From NCBI GenBank assembly GCA_026004795.1, contig BPJV01000001.1, positions 186,001 to 250,000 of the forward strand: a stretch of 64,000 nucleotides of DNA, in the 5' to 3' direction. The notes below the pieces were generated by a model that saw only the letters and a program-made list of their open reading frames with translations, ran no database searches and was not told the origin of the DNA. The translations under genes and the position numbers were made by a program. Positions 54,740 through 64,000 of this stretch are shown one piece after another. Position 1 is the stretch's first letter, and the number at the start of each line of letters is the position of its first letter. Origin of the DNA: Pirellulaceae bacterium. GTDB taxonomy: Bacteria > Planctomycetota > Planctomycetia > Pirellulales > Pirellulaceae.

Positions 54740-55211
54740 CGAGCCTTTCTCCTCAAGATAATCCACATCCCGCCACAGGGATCACGCTGCCACGGGGGGG
54801 GGCGCGCTTGGAAGCGTCTCTCACAAGAAGGTACGTCTTGCTGCCGAACAAGCTGCTGGGAAGGGAATGGTCACTGGAAAAGCCTCAGGCCGAGGCTACG
54901 GACGGCTTTCCCCCTAGTATCGCCCTTTTGGGGGTCGGATGCAACCATCATGGCACATGGCAAGGAAGTCCAACTTGGTTGGCACAACACTCTCCTCCTC
55001 TCTTCGATTCCGATGCCCGCCGCTTCGCGGCTAAAAAGGAGAGTCGACGGGGAATGCAACTCTGGACTCTCGCCTGGAGGGCGATCATCGCGCCACTTCA
55101 CGGTTTGAATCGGTATCGAAGAGGGGAAGGAGCCTCAACGCGTCGCTTCGCGATGAAGATGGATAGACGACAAAGAAAAAAACAAACAACGAAGATGACA
55201 AAATACTTCAC
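54740..55211. other. Intergenic region, repeat-rich
   Basis: About 470 nt upstream of the DUF1552 gene. The plus frame from 54808 to 55329 is open but contains unrelated fragments and the translated form of the repeat listed next (FPGRAWERD), so it is not called as a gene. Confidence 0.45.
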
Positions 55212-55255
55212 GAGGCAGAGCCTCTGCTGCAGTTCATTCCCAGGCAGAGCCTGGG
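55212..55255. repeat. Two small palindromes with AGA loops (dispersed repeat type)
   Basis: GAGGC-AGA-GCCTC (55212-55224) and CCCAGGC-AGA-GCCTGGG (55239-55255) are two perfect hairpins 14 nt apart, followed by AACGAG. The second, CATTCCCAGGCAGAGCC..., is a dispersed motif I recognise from several planctomycete and other genomes, where it is often mis-translated as FPGRAWERE. Confidence 0.7.
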
Positions 55256-55305
55256 AACGAGACGACAAGTGCCGGACTAATGGAAACTTGGTGCCATCGG
55301 CTGGC

Positions 55306-55940
<635 letters not shown>

Positions 55941-58900
55941 ATGTTCAAAGCGGTCAGCACCCATGTGCGATTTCCGGAATTGGAGGAGCAGATCCTCGAG
56001 TTTTGGAAAAAAGCGTTCGATTTATGCGAAGAGCCTGGAGCAACGACGAGGGGCCCCGCGTTTCGTTTTCTACGAAGGCCCGCCAACGGCCAACGGGCTT
56101 CCTCATCCCGGCCATTGTTTAACGCGAGCGATCAAGGACCTGTTTCCCCGCTACAAGACCATGCGGGGCTACTTTTGCGAGCGGAAGGCGGGATGGGACA
56201 CCCATGGACTGCCAGTGGAAGTCGAGGTTTGTAAGGAGCTGGGGATCCATAGCAAAGAGGAGATCGAAGCTTACGGCGTCGAGCCGTTTGTCCAAAAATG
56301 CCAGCAGAGCGTGTGGCGTTACATGCAAGAGTGGGAACGCCTGACCGAGCGTATTGCGTTTTGGATTGACCTGAGCCAAGCCTACGTGACGTACCATCAA
56401 CGTTATATCGAGAGCGTGTGGTGGTCGCTGAAGGAGTTGTTCGACCGTGGCCTGCTTTACCGCGGCCACAAAATCGTGTGGTGGTGGGCTCAGGGTGGGA
56501 CTGCTTTGTCTTCGGGCGAGGTAAGCCAGGGATACCGCCAAGTGGCCGATCCGAGCGTCTACGTGAAGTTGCCGCTGGTCGATGACCCGCAAACGTCCCT
56601 GGTCGTGTGGACCACCACTCCGTGGACGTTGCCCAGCAACACGTACGCCGCGGTGCATCCCGACTACGAGTACGCCGTTTGTCGGGACAAGGAGACGGGC
56701 GAGCGTGTGATCATCGCGTCGGCCCTGGTCGACTCGTTAGCCGAAAAGATGCGTCGCCAGTGGGAGATCGAGCAAACGGTGACGGGAGGGGAGTTGGTCG
56801 GCCGGCGCTATCTTCCGCCATTCGATTGCTATTACCAAAAGTATGGGAACACCCAGGGAAAGCTCATCGACGACGGCCAGGAGCACCTCTACTGGCGCGT
56901 TGTTGCTGCGGATTTCGTGACACTCGACAGCGGTACCGGATTGGTCCACATCGCTCCTGCTTTCGGCGAAGTGGATTATGGCCTGCTGGTTACTGAACAA
57001 CAGCGTTTCGATCCCGCCGGGCCAGTCCCTGAGTTGCTTTGTGCGGTGGCACCGGACGGGAAATTTACTGATGACTGCCCAGCCTATCGTGGAACATGGG
57101 TGAAAGACGCCGACCGCACCATCATTCGGGACCTCAAGGAGAAGGGCGTCATCCTGTGGGTTGATCAATACTTGCACGAGTATCCGTTCTGTTGGCGAGC
57201 GGAACAGGATCCCTTGATCCAGTATCCACGAGAGAGTTGGTTCATTCGAACGACGGAGTTTCGAGACGCAATGCTCGCCAACAACGCGCACATCGGTTGG
57301 CACCCGGAAAACATTCGCGATGGGCGATTCGGTAAGTTCTTGGAATCCAACGTCGACTGGGCCTTATCGCGGGAGCGATTCTGGGGCACGCCGTTGCCCA
57401 TCTGGCAGTGCGAGGTGACCGGCAAGCAGGAGGCGGTTGGCAGTTACAAAGAGTTGCTTCAAAAGCCTGGCGTGAGCGGGACCGAGGTGTGGGAGCAAGC
57501 CAAAGCGGCCAATCCGGAGTTGGCCGACGACTTGAAGATTCACAAGCCCTATATCGATGCGATCACCTACGACTCGCCGTTCGCTCCCGGGGCCCGCATG
57601 CGCCGCGTCCCCGAGGTGATCGACTGCTGGTACGACTCGGGAGCCATGCCGTTTGCTCAGTGGGGATACCCTCACTGTGGGCAAGAGCAGTTCCGCGAGA
57701 ACTTTCCTGCCGACTTCATTAGCGAAGCAATCGATCAAACGCGGGGGTGGTTCTATAGCCAACTGGCGATCAGCACGATGTTGTTCGGGGACACCCATCC
57801 CTATCCTCATCCGTTCAAGAACTGCATCGTGCTCGGCCTGATGTTGGCCGAGTGGTACGAGAGCAAGGACGGAAAGCAGCGTTTTCTGACCGAGGAAGAG
57901 GCACGGGAAGCGTTGGGAAGCAACTATGTCTGCAAGACCGGCAAGATGTCGAAACAACTGCGAAACTATCGCAGTCCACAGGAGATATTCGACACCTACG
58001 GAGCGGACGCCTTGCGGTGGTATTTCTTTGCCAACCAACCACCGTGGAGTTCGATCATTTATTCCGAAAGGGCCATTCGCGACAGCATTCCCGAATTCCT
58101 GTTGCGTCTATGGAATGTGTTGAGCTTTTTCACGATCTACGCGGAAATCGATGGGTTTGCTGGCCCTCGGGAGATCCGCGGTACGGTCGATCAATTGTCT
58201 GCAGACGAGCTGGCTTGCGCGAGTACCTATCGGCCGGTGGCCCAGCGCAATGAGATGGATCGGTGGATTCTCGGCGAGGTAGCGCACACGTCAGCTGAGG
58301 TCATTCGACGCATGGACGCCTATGACAGCTTTGGCGCCTGCCAAGAGTTGATTCGTCTGGTCGATGGGCTGAGCAATTGGTATGTCCGCCGCTGCCGCGA
58401 CCGTTTTTGGGGCGCGGCACCGATCGCCGAAAGTGACGATAAGGCCGACGCCTATTGGACACTGTATGAAGTCTTGCTCGATGTGACCAAGTTGGTCGCA
58501 CCGTTTGTGCCGTTGGTGGCCGAGGCGATGTGGGGGCATTTGACCCTGGGATGCGGCCGGGAGAGCGTTCACCTGTGCGACTATCCGCAAGGCGACATGA
58601 CGCGATACGATGCCACGCTGGCCGAACGGATGGACTTGTTACGAGAAATCGCCTCGTTGGGACGCAGTGCGCGGATGGAGGCAAAGCTGAAAGTACGCCA
58701 ACCGCTCCAACGGGTGGAGGTTAGCCTGGCGGATGATCGACACGTCGACTGGTTGCAGGAGCATGATCGAGTGGTTCGCGATGAGCTGAACGTCAAAGAG
58801 ATCGCTTACAACACGGGCAATAGTCCCTACATCGAGTACCAAGTGGTGCCGAATTTCAAGCTCCTAGGGCCGCGACTGGGCAAGCTGCTACCGCGCGTCA

Positions 58901-59388
58901 AGCAGGCGCTTGGTGAAGCCGATGGTGCGTCTTTGGTCAAACAAATGCATGAGAAGAATCGCATCCAGTTGGCGCTTGCAGACGGCCAGACGATCGATCT
59001 GGAGGCCTCGGAGGTCGAGATCCGTTTGAAGGCACGCCCCGGGTGGACCGCGGCGCAAGGGCGCCGCTGCGTTGTCGTCTTATCCACCGATTTGACGCCA
59101 GCCTTGATCCGCGAGGGCTATGCACGCGACCTGGTGCGGTTCATCCAAGATATGCGCAAGCAGATGGACTGTCAGTTCACCGATCGTATCGAAATCTTCG
59201 TCGAAACCGATGCTCCAGAACTGGTCGCCGCCATCGAGGAAAATGCTGAGTACATTTCCGGTGAAACGTTGGCCACGGCGCTTCGAGTGAACCCTGCCGA
59301 CGGGAATGCGGCACGCGCGTGGGCCACCTATCAGATCGCCGATCACGATGTTCGCCTTGCTATTGCCGTTGTGAGCCCTGCCCCATGA
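55941..59388 (+). CDS. ileS: Isoleucyl-tRNA synthetase (one frameshift near the 5' end)
   Basis: Class I synthetase charging tRNA-Ile. ATG 55941 begins [20 protein letters not shown], then FWKK. At the A6 run 56007-56012 the frame shifts by one base; with five A it continues [19 protein letters not shown], then [15 protein letters not shown] with the HIGH-type motif HPGH. Further on: [77 protein letters not shown], and the KMSKS-type [12 protein letters not shown]. It is of the larger, eukaryote-like class (1148 residues if joined). Loss of this gene would be lethal, so the extra A is most likely a sequence error. Confidence 0.93.
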
Positions 59389-60026
59389 AACCGTTACCGA
59401 TCGCCGTATTGATCTCTGGAGGGGGCACGACGCTGGAGAACTTGATCGAACACCAGCGGCGGCACGGACTGCCGCTGGATTTCCGTTTGGTCATCAGCAG
59501 TCGCGCCGATGTCCGCGGCTTGGAGTTGGCCCACGACGCGCAGATTCCCACGTCGGTGATTCGCCGCAAGGATTTTGAGACTGCTGAGCAGCACCGGGAT
59601 GAGCTTTTTGCCGCCGTGCGCCAATCGGGCGCGCAGTGGGTGGCCATGGGAGGGTATATCGAGCATGTGCTGATCCCCGACGATTTCGTTAATCGAGTGC
59701 TGAACATCCATCCATCGCTCGTCCCCGCCTTTTGCGGCAAGGGCTATTACGGCTTGCGCGTCCACCAGGCGGTGGTCGAATACGGAGTGAAGCTGACCGG
59801 TTGCACCGTGCACTTGGTGGACAACGAGTACGATCATGGACCCATCGTGGCGCAGCGGGCATGCGAGGTGTTTCCCGACGACAGTCCCATCGATGTGCAA
59901 CACCGCGTCTTCCAGTTGGAAAGAGACTTGTATCCGCGCGTGTGGCGCGCCATCGCGGAGGGGGGAATCGAAGTGAGAGGCAGGCAAGTGCGCTTGGCGG
60001 CATGGCCTCCCTCTGCCGCATGCTAG
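59385..60026 (+). CDS. purN: Phosphoribosylglycinamide formyltransferase PurN
   Basis: Folate-dependent GAR transformylase of purine synthesis. ATG 59385 overlaps the ileS stop as ATGA, so translation is coupled. The 213 residues show [17 protein letters not shown] (phosphate loop), [36 protein letters not shown], the catalytic Asn-His in [19 protein letters not shown] and Asp in [15 protein letters not shown]. The C-terminus ends about 30 residues after. Frame is open upstream of 59385 but lies inside ileS. Confidence 0.95.
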   Translation: MKPLPIAVLISGGGTTLENLIEHQRRHGLPLDFRLVISSRADVRGLELAHDAQIPTSVIRRKDFETAEQHRDELFAAVRQSGAQWVAMGGYIEHVLIPDDFVNRVLNIHPSLVPAFCGKGYYGLRVHQAVVEYGVKLTGCTVHLVDNEYDHGPIVAQRACEVFPDDSPIDVQHRVFQLERDLYPRVWRAIAEGGIEVRGRQVRLAAWPPSAAC

Positions 60027-60231
60027 CGTGATCTTTGCGTTGCCGCGTGGGAATCAAGGCGTCCGTGGTAGGCTTCGCCCCTACGACGCCACTGGAATAA
60101 TCGAGGCCATCCTGGCGGACCGCGCGCCGGTCGCGAGAGACACGCCAGGATGGGGCGAAACTGGAATCAGCCTCTGCGGTGGCTGGACAGTTGCCGAGAC
60201 ACATTGAACATTCGTAACCCGAGGAGAATTC

Positions 60232-61323
60232 ATGGAAGCCGGAATTGTCGGACTACCTAATGTAGGCAAGAGCACCTTGTTCAATGCGCTGACCAGTTCG
60301 CGAGGCGCGCAGTCGGCCAATTACCCGTTCTGTACGATCGAGCCCAACGAGGGGATCGTCAGCATTGCTGATCGGCGGTTGGACCGACTGGCCGAGTTCT
60401 TTCGACCGCAACGGGTAATTCCCGCAGGATTGAAGCTCGTCGACATCGCCGGCATCGTCCAGGGAGCCAGTGAAGGCCAAGGGCTCGGCAACAAGTTCTT
60501 GTCCCACATCCGCGAGGTCGATGCCATTCTACAGGTCGTCCGCTGCTTCGAAGATGATGACGTAATCCATGTGGCCGGCAAGGTGGATCCTGTAGCCGAC
60601 ATGGAAATTATCGAGACGGAATTGATGCTGGCCGACCTGCAGACCTTGGAAAACGCGCTGCCGAAAGCGCAGCGAGCCGCCAAATCAGGTGACAAAGAAG
60701 CCAAGGTGCGCGTGGAGGTGATTCAGAAGTGCCAGAACCATCTGGACTCCAGCCAGCCTCTGCGGACGTTACAATTCAACGAGACGGAGAAACGTGTGGT
60801 AGCGAACTACGGCCTGCTTACCGCCAAACCCGTCCTCTATATCGCCAACGTGGACGAAGAGGACTTGCAGGGGACCGGCACGCTCGCCCAGGCAGTGCGG
60901 GATTATGCCGCCCGAATCGGCGCTGCTGTCGTCCCCGTGTGCGCGAAACTGGAGGCAGAGTTGGCGGAATTGGACGAGCCAGAACGGAGCGAAATGCTGA
61001 GCGAGTTGGGGTTGAAGGAGCCTGCCTTGGCGACCGTCGCGCGGGCCACCTACAAGACTTTGGGGTTGCACAGTTTCTTCACTGCCGGAGAAAAAGAAGT
61101 GCGGGCGTGGACCATTCCCATCGGCGCCACCGCCCCGGAAGCCGCGGGGGTCATTCACTCCGATTTCCAGCGTGGTTTTATCCGCTGCGAAGTCTATACC
61201 CTGGCCGATCTGGAAGAGTACGGGAGCGAGAAAGCGATCCGGGCAGCTGGTAAAATGCGCACCGAAGGCAAGACCTACGTCGTGGCTGACGGCGACGTTT
61301 GCCACTTCTTGTTCAACGTGTAA
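60232..61323 (+). CDS. ychF: Redox-regulated ATPase YchF (Obg family)
   Basis: Conserved P-loop NTPase, 363 residues. Walker A is [18 protein letters not shown]2/switch region [17 protein letters not shown]3-type [20 protein letters not shown], and the C-terminal TGS domain includes [20 protein letters not shown] and [17 protein letters not shown]. The [17 protein letters not shown] end is typical. Binds ribosomes; proposed roles in translation and stress response. The frame of the next gene opens before its stop, but I place that gene's start after the stop. ATG 60232 has GGAG 9 nt upstream. Confidence 0.96.
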   Translation: MEAGIVGLPNVGKSTLFNALTSSRGAQSANYPFCTIEPNEGIVSIADRRLDRLAEFFRPQRVIPAGLKLVDIAGIVQGASEGQGLGNKFLSHIREVDAILQVVRCFEDDDVIHVAGKVDPVADMEIIETELMLADLQTLENALPKAQRAAKSGDKEAKVRVEVIQKCQNHLDSSQPLRTLQFNETEKRVVANYGLLTAKPVLYIANVDEEDLQGTGTLAQAVRDYAARIGAAVVPVCAKLEAELAELDEPERSEMLSELGLKEPALATVARATYKTLGLHSFFTAGEKEVRAWTIPIGATAPEAAGVIHSDFQRGFIRCEVYTLADLEEYGSEKAIRAAGKMRTEGKTYVVADGDVCHFLFNV

Positions 61324-61379
61324 TCCACATTCAAGATCATTCCGCCCCCTCCGAAGTCGCCCTGTTGATAACGCTGTTC

Positions 61380-62979
61380 GTGTCCAATCGTCGTGAAACT
61401 TGCGGGAAGGCGTGGCTCGTTTTCCTGAGCAGCCTATTGCTCTTGGCGACTCAACTTTGGCGGGTAGGGACATCCGGATGGTTGGTTCTGCCAGCCAAAC
61501 CCACTGGCGATGGGATGCTCTACGAGTCGCTCGCCTTCAACCTCTGGCGACAGGGGTCGTTGCGCATCGATACCAGCGATCCACAATGGCAGGCTCCGTA
61601 TCTTGCCTATCCCGATCTTTATGTGAAGGCATTACAGCGCCCTGCGTTCGAATCGCCGGCGACCAGCCGACCGCCACTCTGGCCACTGCTGATCGCGGCG
61701 ATCTACTCCATCACCGGCCGCCATGAGGCTGGTTTCATGGCCGTCCATGTCGTCGCGGCTGTCATGATCGCCATCGCCCAGACGATTGCCGTTGCCATAA
61801 CACTTCGCTGCATTAACCCACATCGCCACCACGCCGCTGCGGCAGCCGGGGAAACCAACAATCGCCACCAAGGAAAGCGAGGCGCCGGCTGCCTGCGAGC
61901 CCACTTGAGCAGGGTGAGTAGATGCCTTCCGAGCATCACCGGCGCGGTGGTAGCGTGCGGATTGGCTGCCTTGCATGGTACTGCATCCGACTACGCAACA
62001 GACTTTCTGACCGAACCGCTTGCCTTGATGCTGATGCAACTATTTATATTGTCAGCGATCTGGGCCGCCTCCAATCATGGGCAGACCTCCTCCGGGGCCA
62101 ACGATGGGGGGCCTGGCAATGACTTCGCCAGCGGCAGCCAGAGACCACGACCACGCACCGGCCTGCTGGAAGCAGGGGTCACCTCCACCGCGGCTCGATG
62201 GTTGCTTCCCGGTGCCCTGTTCGGACTGTTGGTGTTATCGCGCTCGGTATTCGCTGTCTGGCTGCCCGGCGTTTGCGCCCTGGTCGGACTGGCGGCCGCT
62301 GGCGCATGGCGGCAGCGGTTGGTGGCCAGCCTCAGTTGGTTGGCTGGTGCCATTACCGTCTGCTTGCCCTGGTGGGTTCGCAACTGTGTGGTGCTCGGGG
62401 CGTTTCTTCCTCTGGGGACTCAAGGGCCGGTGGCCGTGTTGGGCGGCTACAACGATGCCGCCTTGCGCGCCGGCGGCGAGTGGCGGTACGAAGCGGAGCT
62501 GGCATTGCGGGCCGAGCTGGCGGCCGACCCCAGCTTTCAACAGGCGTCCTCGGTCGAACGCGAAAAAACGGCTGGCCGCGGAGGCCCGTCGTCGAACCGG
62601 GCGCTGGATTCAGAAGAACTGGTCGGCCCTGCCCCAGATGATGTGGCATCGGCTGGTAACTCACTGGAATCCCTATGATGGGCGACATCTGGTGTGGAAG
62701 CTGTTGGTTCTCGTAGGCGCGGGGTACGTCCTCCGTCATGAGAGGGCGGCCCGGTGGTGGCTGGTCGGCATGCCGACCCTCAGTACGCTGGTCGCCATGG
62801 CCTTGTATACTGTGGGCGGGAGGTTTTTGGTGCCATGCTACGGCGCGCTATACACCTTGGGAGGGCTCGGCGCTGCCGCCAGTATGCTGGCACTTCTGCG
62901 GTTGGCGATCGACCACCAAACCGACCAGGCGCCTCCATCAACTGACGCGATGCCTTTCCCTACGACGCATGAGGAATAA
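61380..62979 (+). CDS. GT39/ArnT-like membrane glycosyltransferase (frameshifted)
   Basis: A polytopic membrane protein, about 532 residues if joined. A first TM helix (AWLVFLSSLLLLATQLWR) is followed by a periplasmic segment with TGDGMLYESLAFNLW and the RPPLWPLLIAAIYSITGRHE motif, then about nine TM helices with LTEPLALMLMQLFILSAIWA and PWWVRNCVVLGAFLPLGTQG. At the A6 run 62563-62568 the frame ends early; with five A it continues EREKRLAAEARRRTGRWIQ into WNPYDGRHLVWKLLVLVGAG and two more TM helices. Resembles dolichyl-/undecaprenyl-phosphate-sugar transferases. Start is uncertain: GTG 61380 is used; the frame is open from 61299. Confidence 0.7.
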
Positions 62980-62986
62980 AGTTGCC

Positions 62987-63676
62987 ATGAAACGAGTAAT
63001 CGGTGTCTTGCGGAGCTGGATATTCCTGGGGACGATCTTGCTCAGTGCTACGATGGCTGCCGGACAAGAGCATGAACTGGACAAGCAATCGAAAGGAATG
63101 CCGCTGGTCTTTTCCGAGGATTTTGAACGTGGTACGCGACGTTGGGAGACGACGGACGATACCGCATGGACGCTTTACGAGGAGGATGGAAATCACGTCT
63201 TCGGCCTGAACCGCCGGGTCAGCAATTATCAACCCCCGTACCGCAGTCCGCACAACTTGGCGTTGATCAAAGACCTTGAACTGACGGACTTCGTAATGTT
63301 CGTGCGGGTGAAAAGCACCAAAGACACCGGAGGGCATCGCGATTGTTGTATCTTCTTTGGCCACCAAGACCCGGCGCACTTTTACTACGTCCATCTAGGC
63401 GCCAAACCGGATCCTCATTCCGGACAGATCATGATCGTCAACGATGCTCCGCGAAGAGCGATCACGGAGAATACCAAGGAGATTCCGTGGGACGATCAAT
63501 GGCATTGGATCAAAGTCGTACGAGAAGGTGCCAGCGGGTTGATCGAGGTCTACTTCGATGATATGGAAGAACCGATCATGCGGGCGGTGGACACCACTTT
63601 TACCAAGGGTCGGTTGGGCATCGGATCGTTTGATGACATGAATAATTTCGACGATGTCCGCATCTACGGTCAATGA
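62987..63676 (+). CDS. Secreted LamG-like protein (DUF1080-related fold)
   Basis: A 229-residue protein; ATG 62987 is preceded by AGGAATAAAG and begins MKRVIGVLRSWIFLGTILLS, a signal peptide ending ATMAAGQ. The mature part looks like a concanavalin-A-type jelly roll: LVFSEDFERGTRRWETTDDT, LALIKDLELTDFVMFVRVKS, CCIFFGHQDPAHFYYVHLGA and GLIEVYFDDMEEPIMRAVDT, then GRLGIGSFDDMNNFDDVRIY. Such folds bind or hydrolyse sugars (the 3-keto-disaccharide hydrolase group is a relative). No catalytic residues can be assigned. An alternative start is ATG 62969. Confidence 0.8.
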   Translation: MKRVIGVLRSWIFLGTILLSATMAAGQEHELDKQSKGMPLVFSEDFERGTRRWETTDDTAWTLYEEDGNHVFGLNRRVSNYQPPYRSPHNLALIKDLELTDFVMFVRVKSTKDTGGHRDCCIFFGHQDPAHFYYVHLGAKPDPHSGQIMIVNDAPRRAITENTKEIPWDDQWHWIKVVREGASGLIEVYFDDMEEPIMRAVDTTFTKGRLGIGSFDDMNNFDDVRIYGQ

Positions 63677-63820
63677 ACGTGTCAACGCCGCCACCGCAGC
63701 ACCGGCAGGTGGGGAGTTCGCCCAGCATCGTGAACTTGTCGACATTTGAGCGTTCGAATCACCTTCCCGAGTGCGGCGGCATCTCCCGTCAATCGTGGGG
63801 ACGCGGGGCGTTGCCAGCGC

Positions 63821-64000
63821 TTAGCGGGAGAAGCCGGCCGCCGGTAGTGCGGCAGCACGAGCAGCAGGCTGTTCGACCGTAGTAAACTCCGCCCACACGG
63901 GAAGATGGTCGCTGATCTGCAACGCCTCGTCGGCAGAGATTTGAAACCAGCTTGCCAATTCGATGACCCCGTATCGCGAGGTGAACTCTCGCGTCGCCTC
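63821..64000 (-). CDS. Endonuclease/exonuclease/phosphatase-family protein (C-terminal end, partial)
   Basis: The minus-strand frame runs from the window edge to a stop at 63821, 59 residues. The segment ISDHLPVWAEF is the conserved C-terminal catalytic Asp-His motif (SDHxPV) of the EEP fold found in secreted nucleases and phosphatases. The N-terminal part lies beyond 64000. The tail after the motif is Ala-rich. Confidence 0.8.
   Translation of the reverse strand, partial: EATREFTSRYGVIELASWFQISADEALQISDHLPVWAEFTTVEQPAARAAALPAAGFSR

Overview
The window looks like a chromosomal segment of a planctomycete, probably order Pirellulales. The evidence is a BatA/VWA gene pair, a DUF1552 protein, a PVC-type dehydrogenase with an SGNH domain, a cupredoxin/cytochrome c partner, HEAT-repeat exported proteins, a sialate O-acetylesterase next to a sialidase-fold protein, and a planctomycete-style type II secretion (T2SS) operon. 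Coding density is moderate and there is no sign of a large mobile island. The only mobile-element trace is a C-terminal IS110-family remnant near 55.4 kb.

Layout. 0-5.8 kb: two membrane VWA proteins, endonuclease IV (nfo) and tRNA-Pro(GGG). 6.4-8.5 kb: leuC-leuD. 8.6-11.9 kb (minus): a Zn/Mn-type ABC transporter operon whose permease carries a DtxR/MntR-like C-terminal regulator domain. 12.5-14.3 kb: rplU, rplS, a YraN nuclease-fold gene and tRNA-Val(GAC). 14.4-19.5 kb: exported HEAT, thioredoxin-fold and glycan-active proteins, with a structured minus-strand terminator/RNA near 15.85 kb. 20-23.8 kb: yajC and a fused secDF. 24-28.7 kb: a helical-repeat protein, a BioF-family enzyme and an ATP-grasp protein interrupted by short repeats. 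28.9-44.2 kb: a ten-gene T2SS operon (secretin-like N-domain protein, E, F, G, H, I, J, K, L/PilM-N-like, M/PilO-like). 44.6-49.3 kb: PVC dehydrogenase plus a cupredoxin-cytochrome c protein. 49.5-53 kb: zinc dehydrogenase, IolO-like epimerase and UxaE-like epimerase, a likely hexuronate/keto-sugar route. 53.4-55.9 kb: DUF1552 and a repeat/IS-scar region. 55.9-64 kb: ileS, purN, ychF, a GT39-like membrane protein, a LamG-like secreted protein and the end of an endonuclease/exonuclease/phosphatase gene.

A technical pattern matters for any reader: five genes (gspE, gspK, the PVC dehydrogenase, ileS and the GT39-like gene) are each broken by what looks like one extra base, four of them at a homopolymer run. 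Because ileS is essential, the simplest reading is insertion errors in the sequence. I therefore annotate these five as single genes with a marked frameshift.

How the genes work together: the T2SS operon, YajC/SecDF and the many signal-peptide proteins fit a cell that invests in exporting glycan-degrading and redox proteins. The sialidase/acetylesterase pair, the PVC dehydrogenase pair and the keto-sugar epimerase cluster are consistent with polysaccharide and sugar-acid use. All functional statements come from reading motifs by eye; no database search was run.
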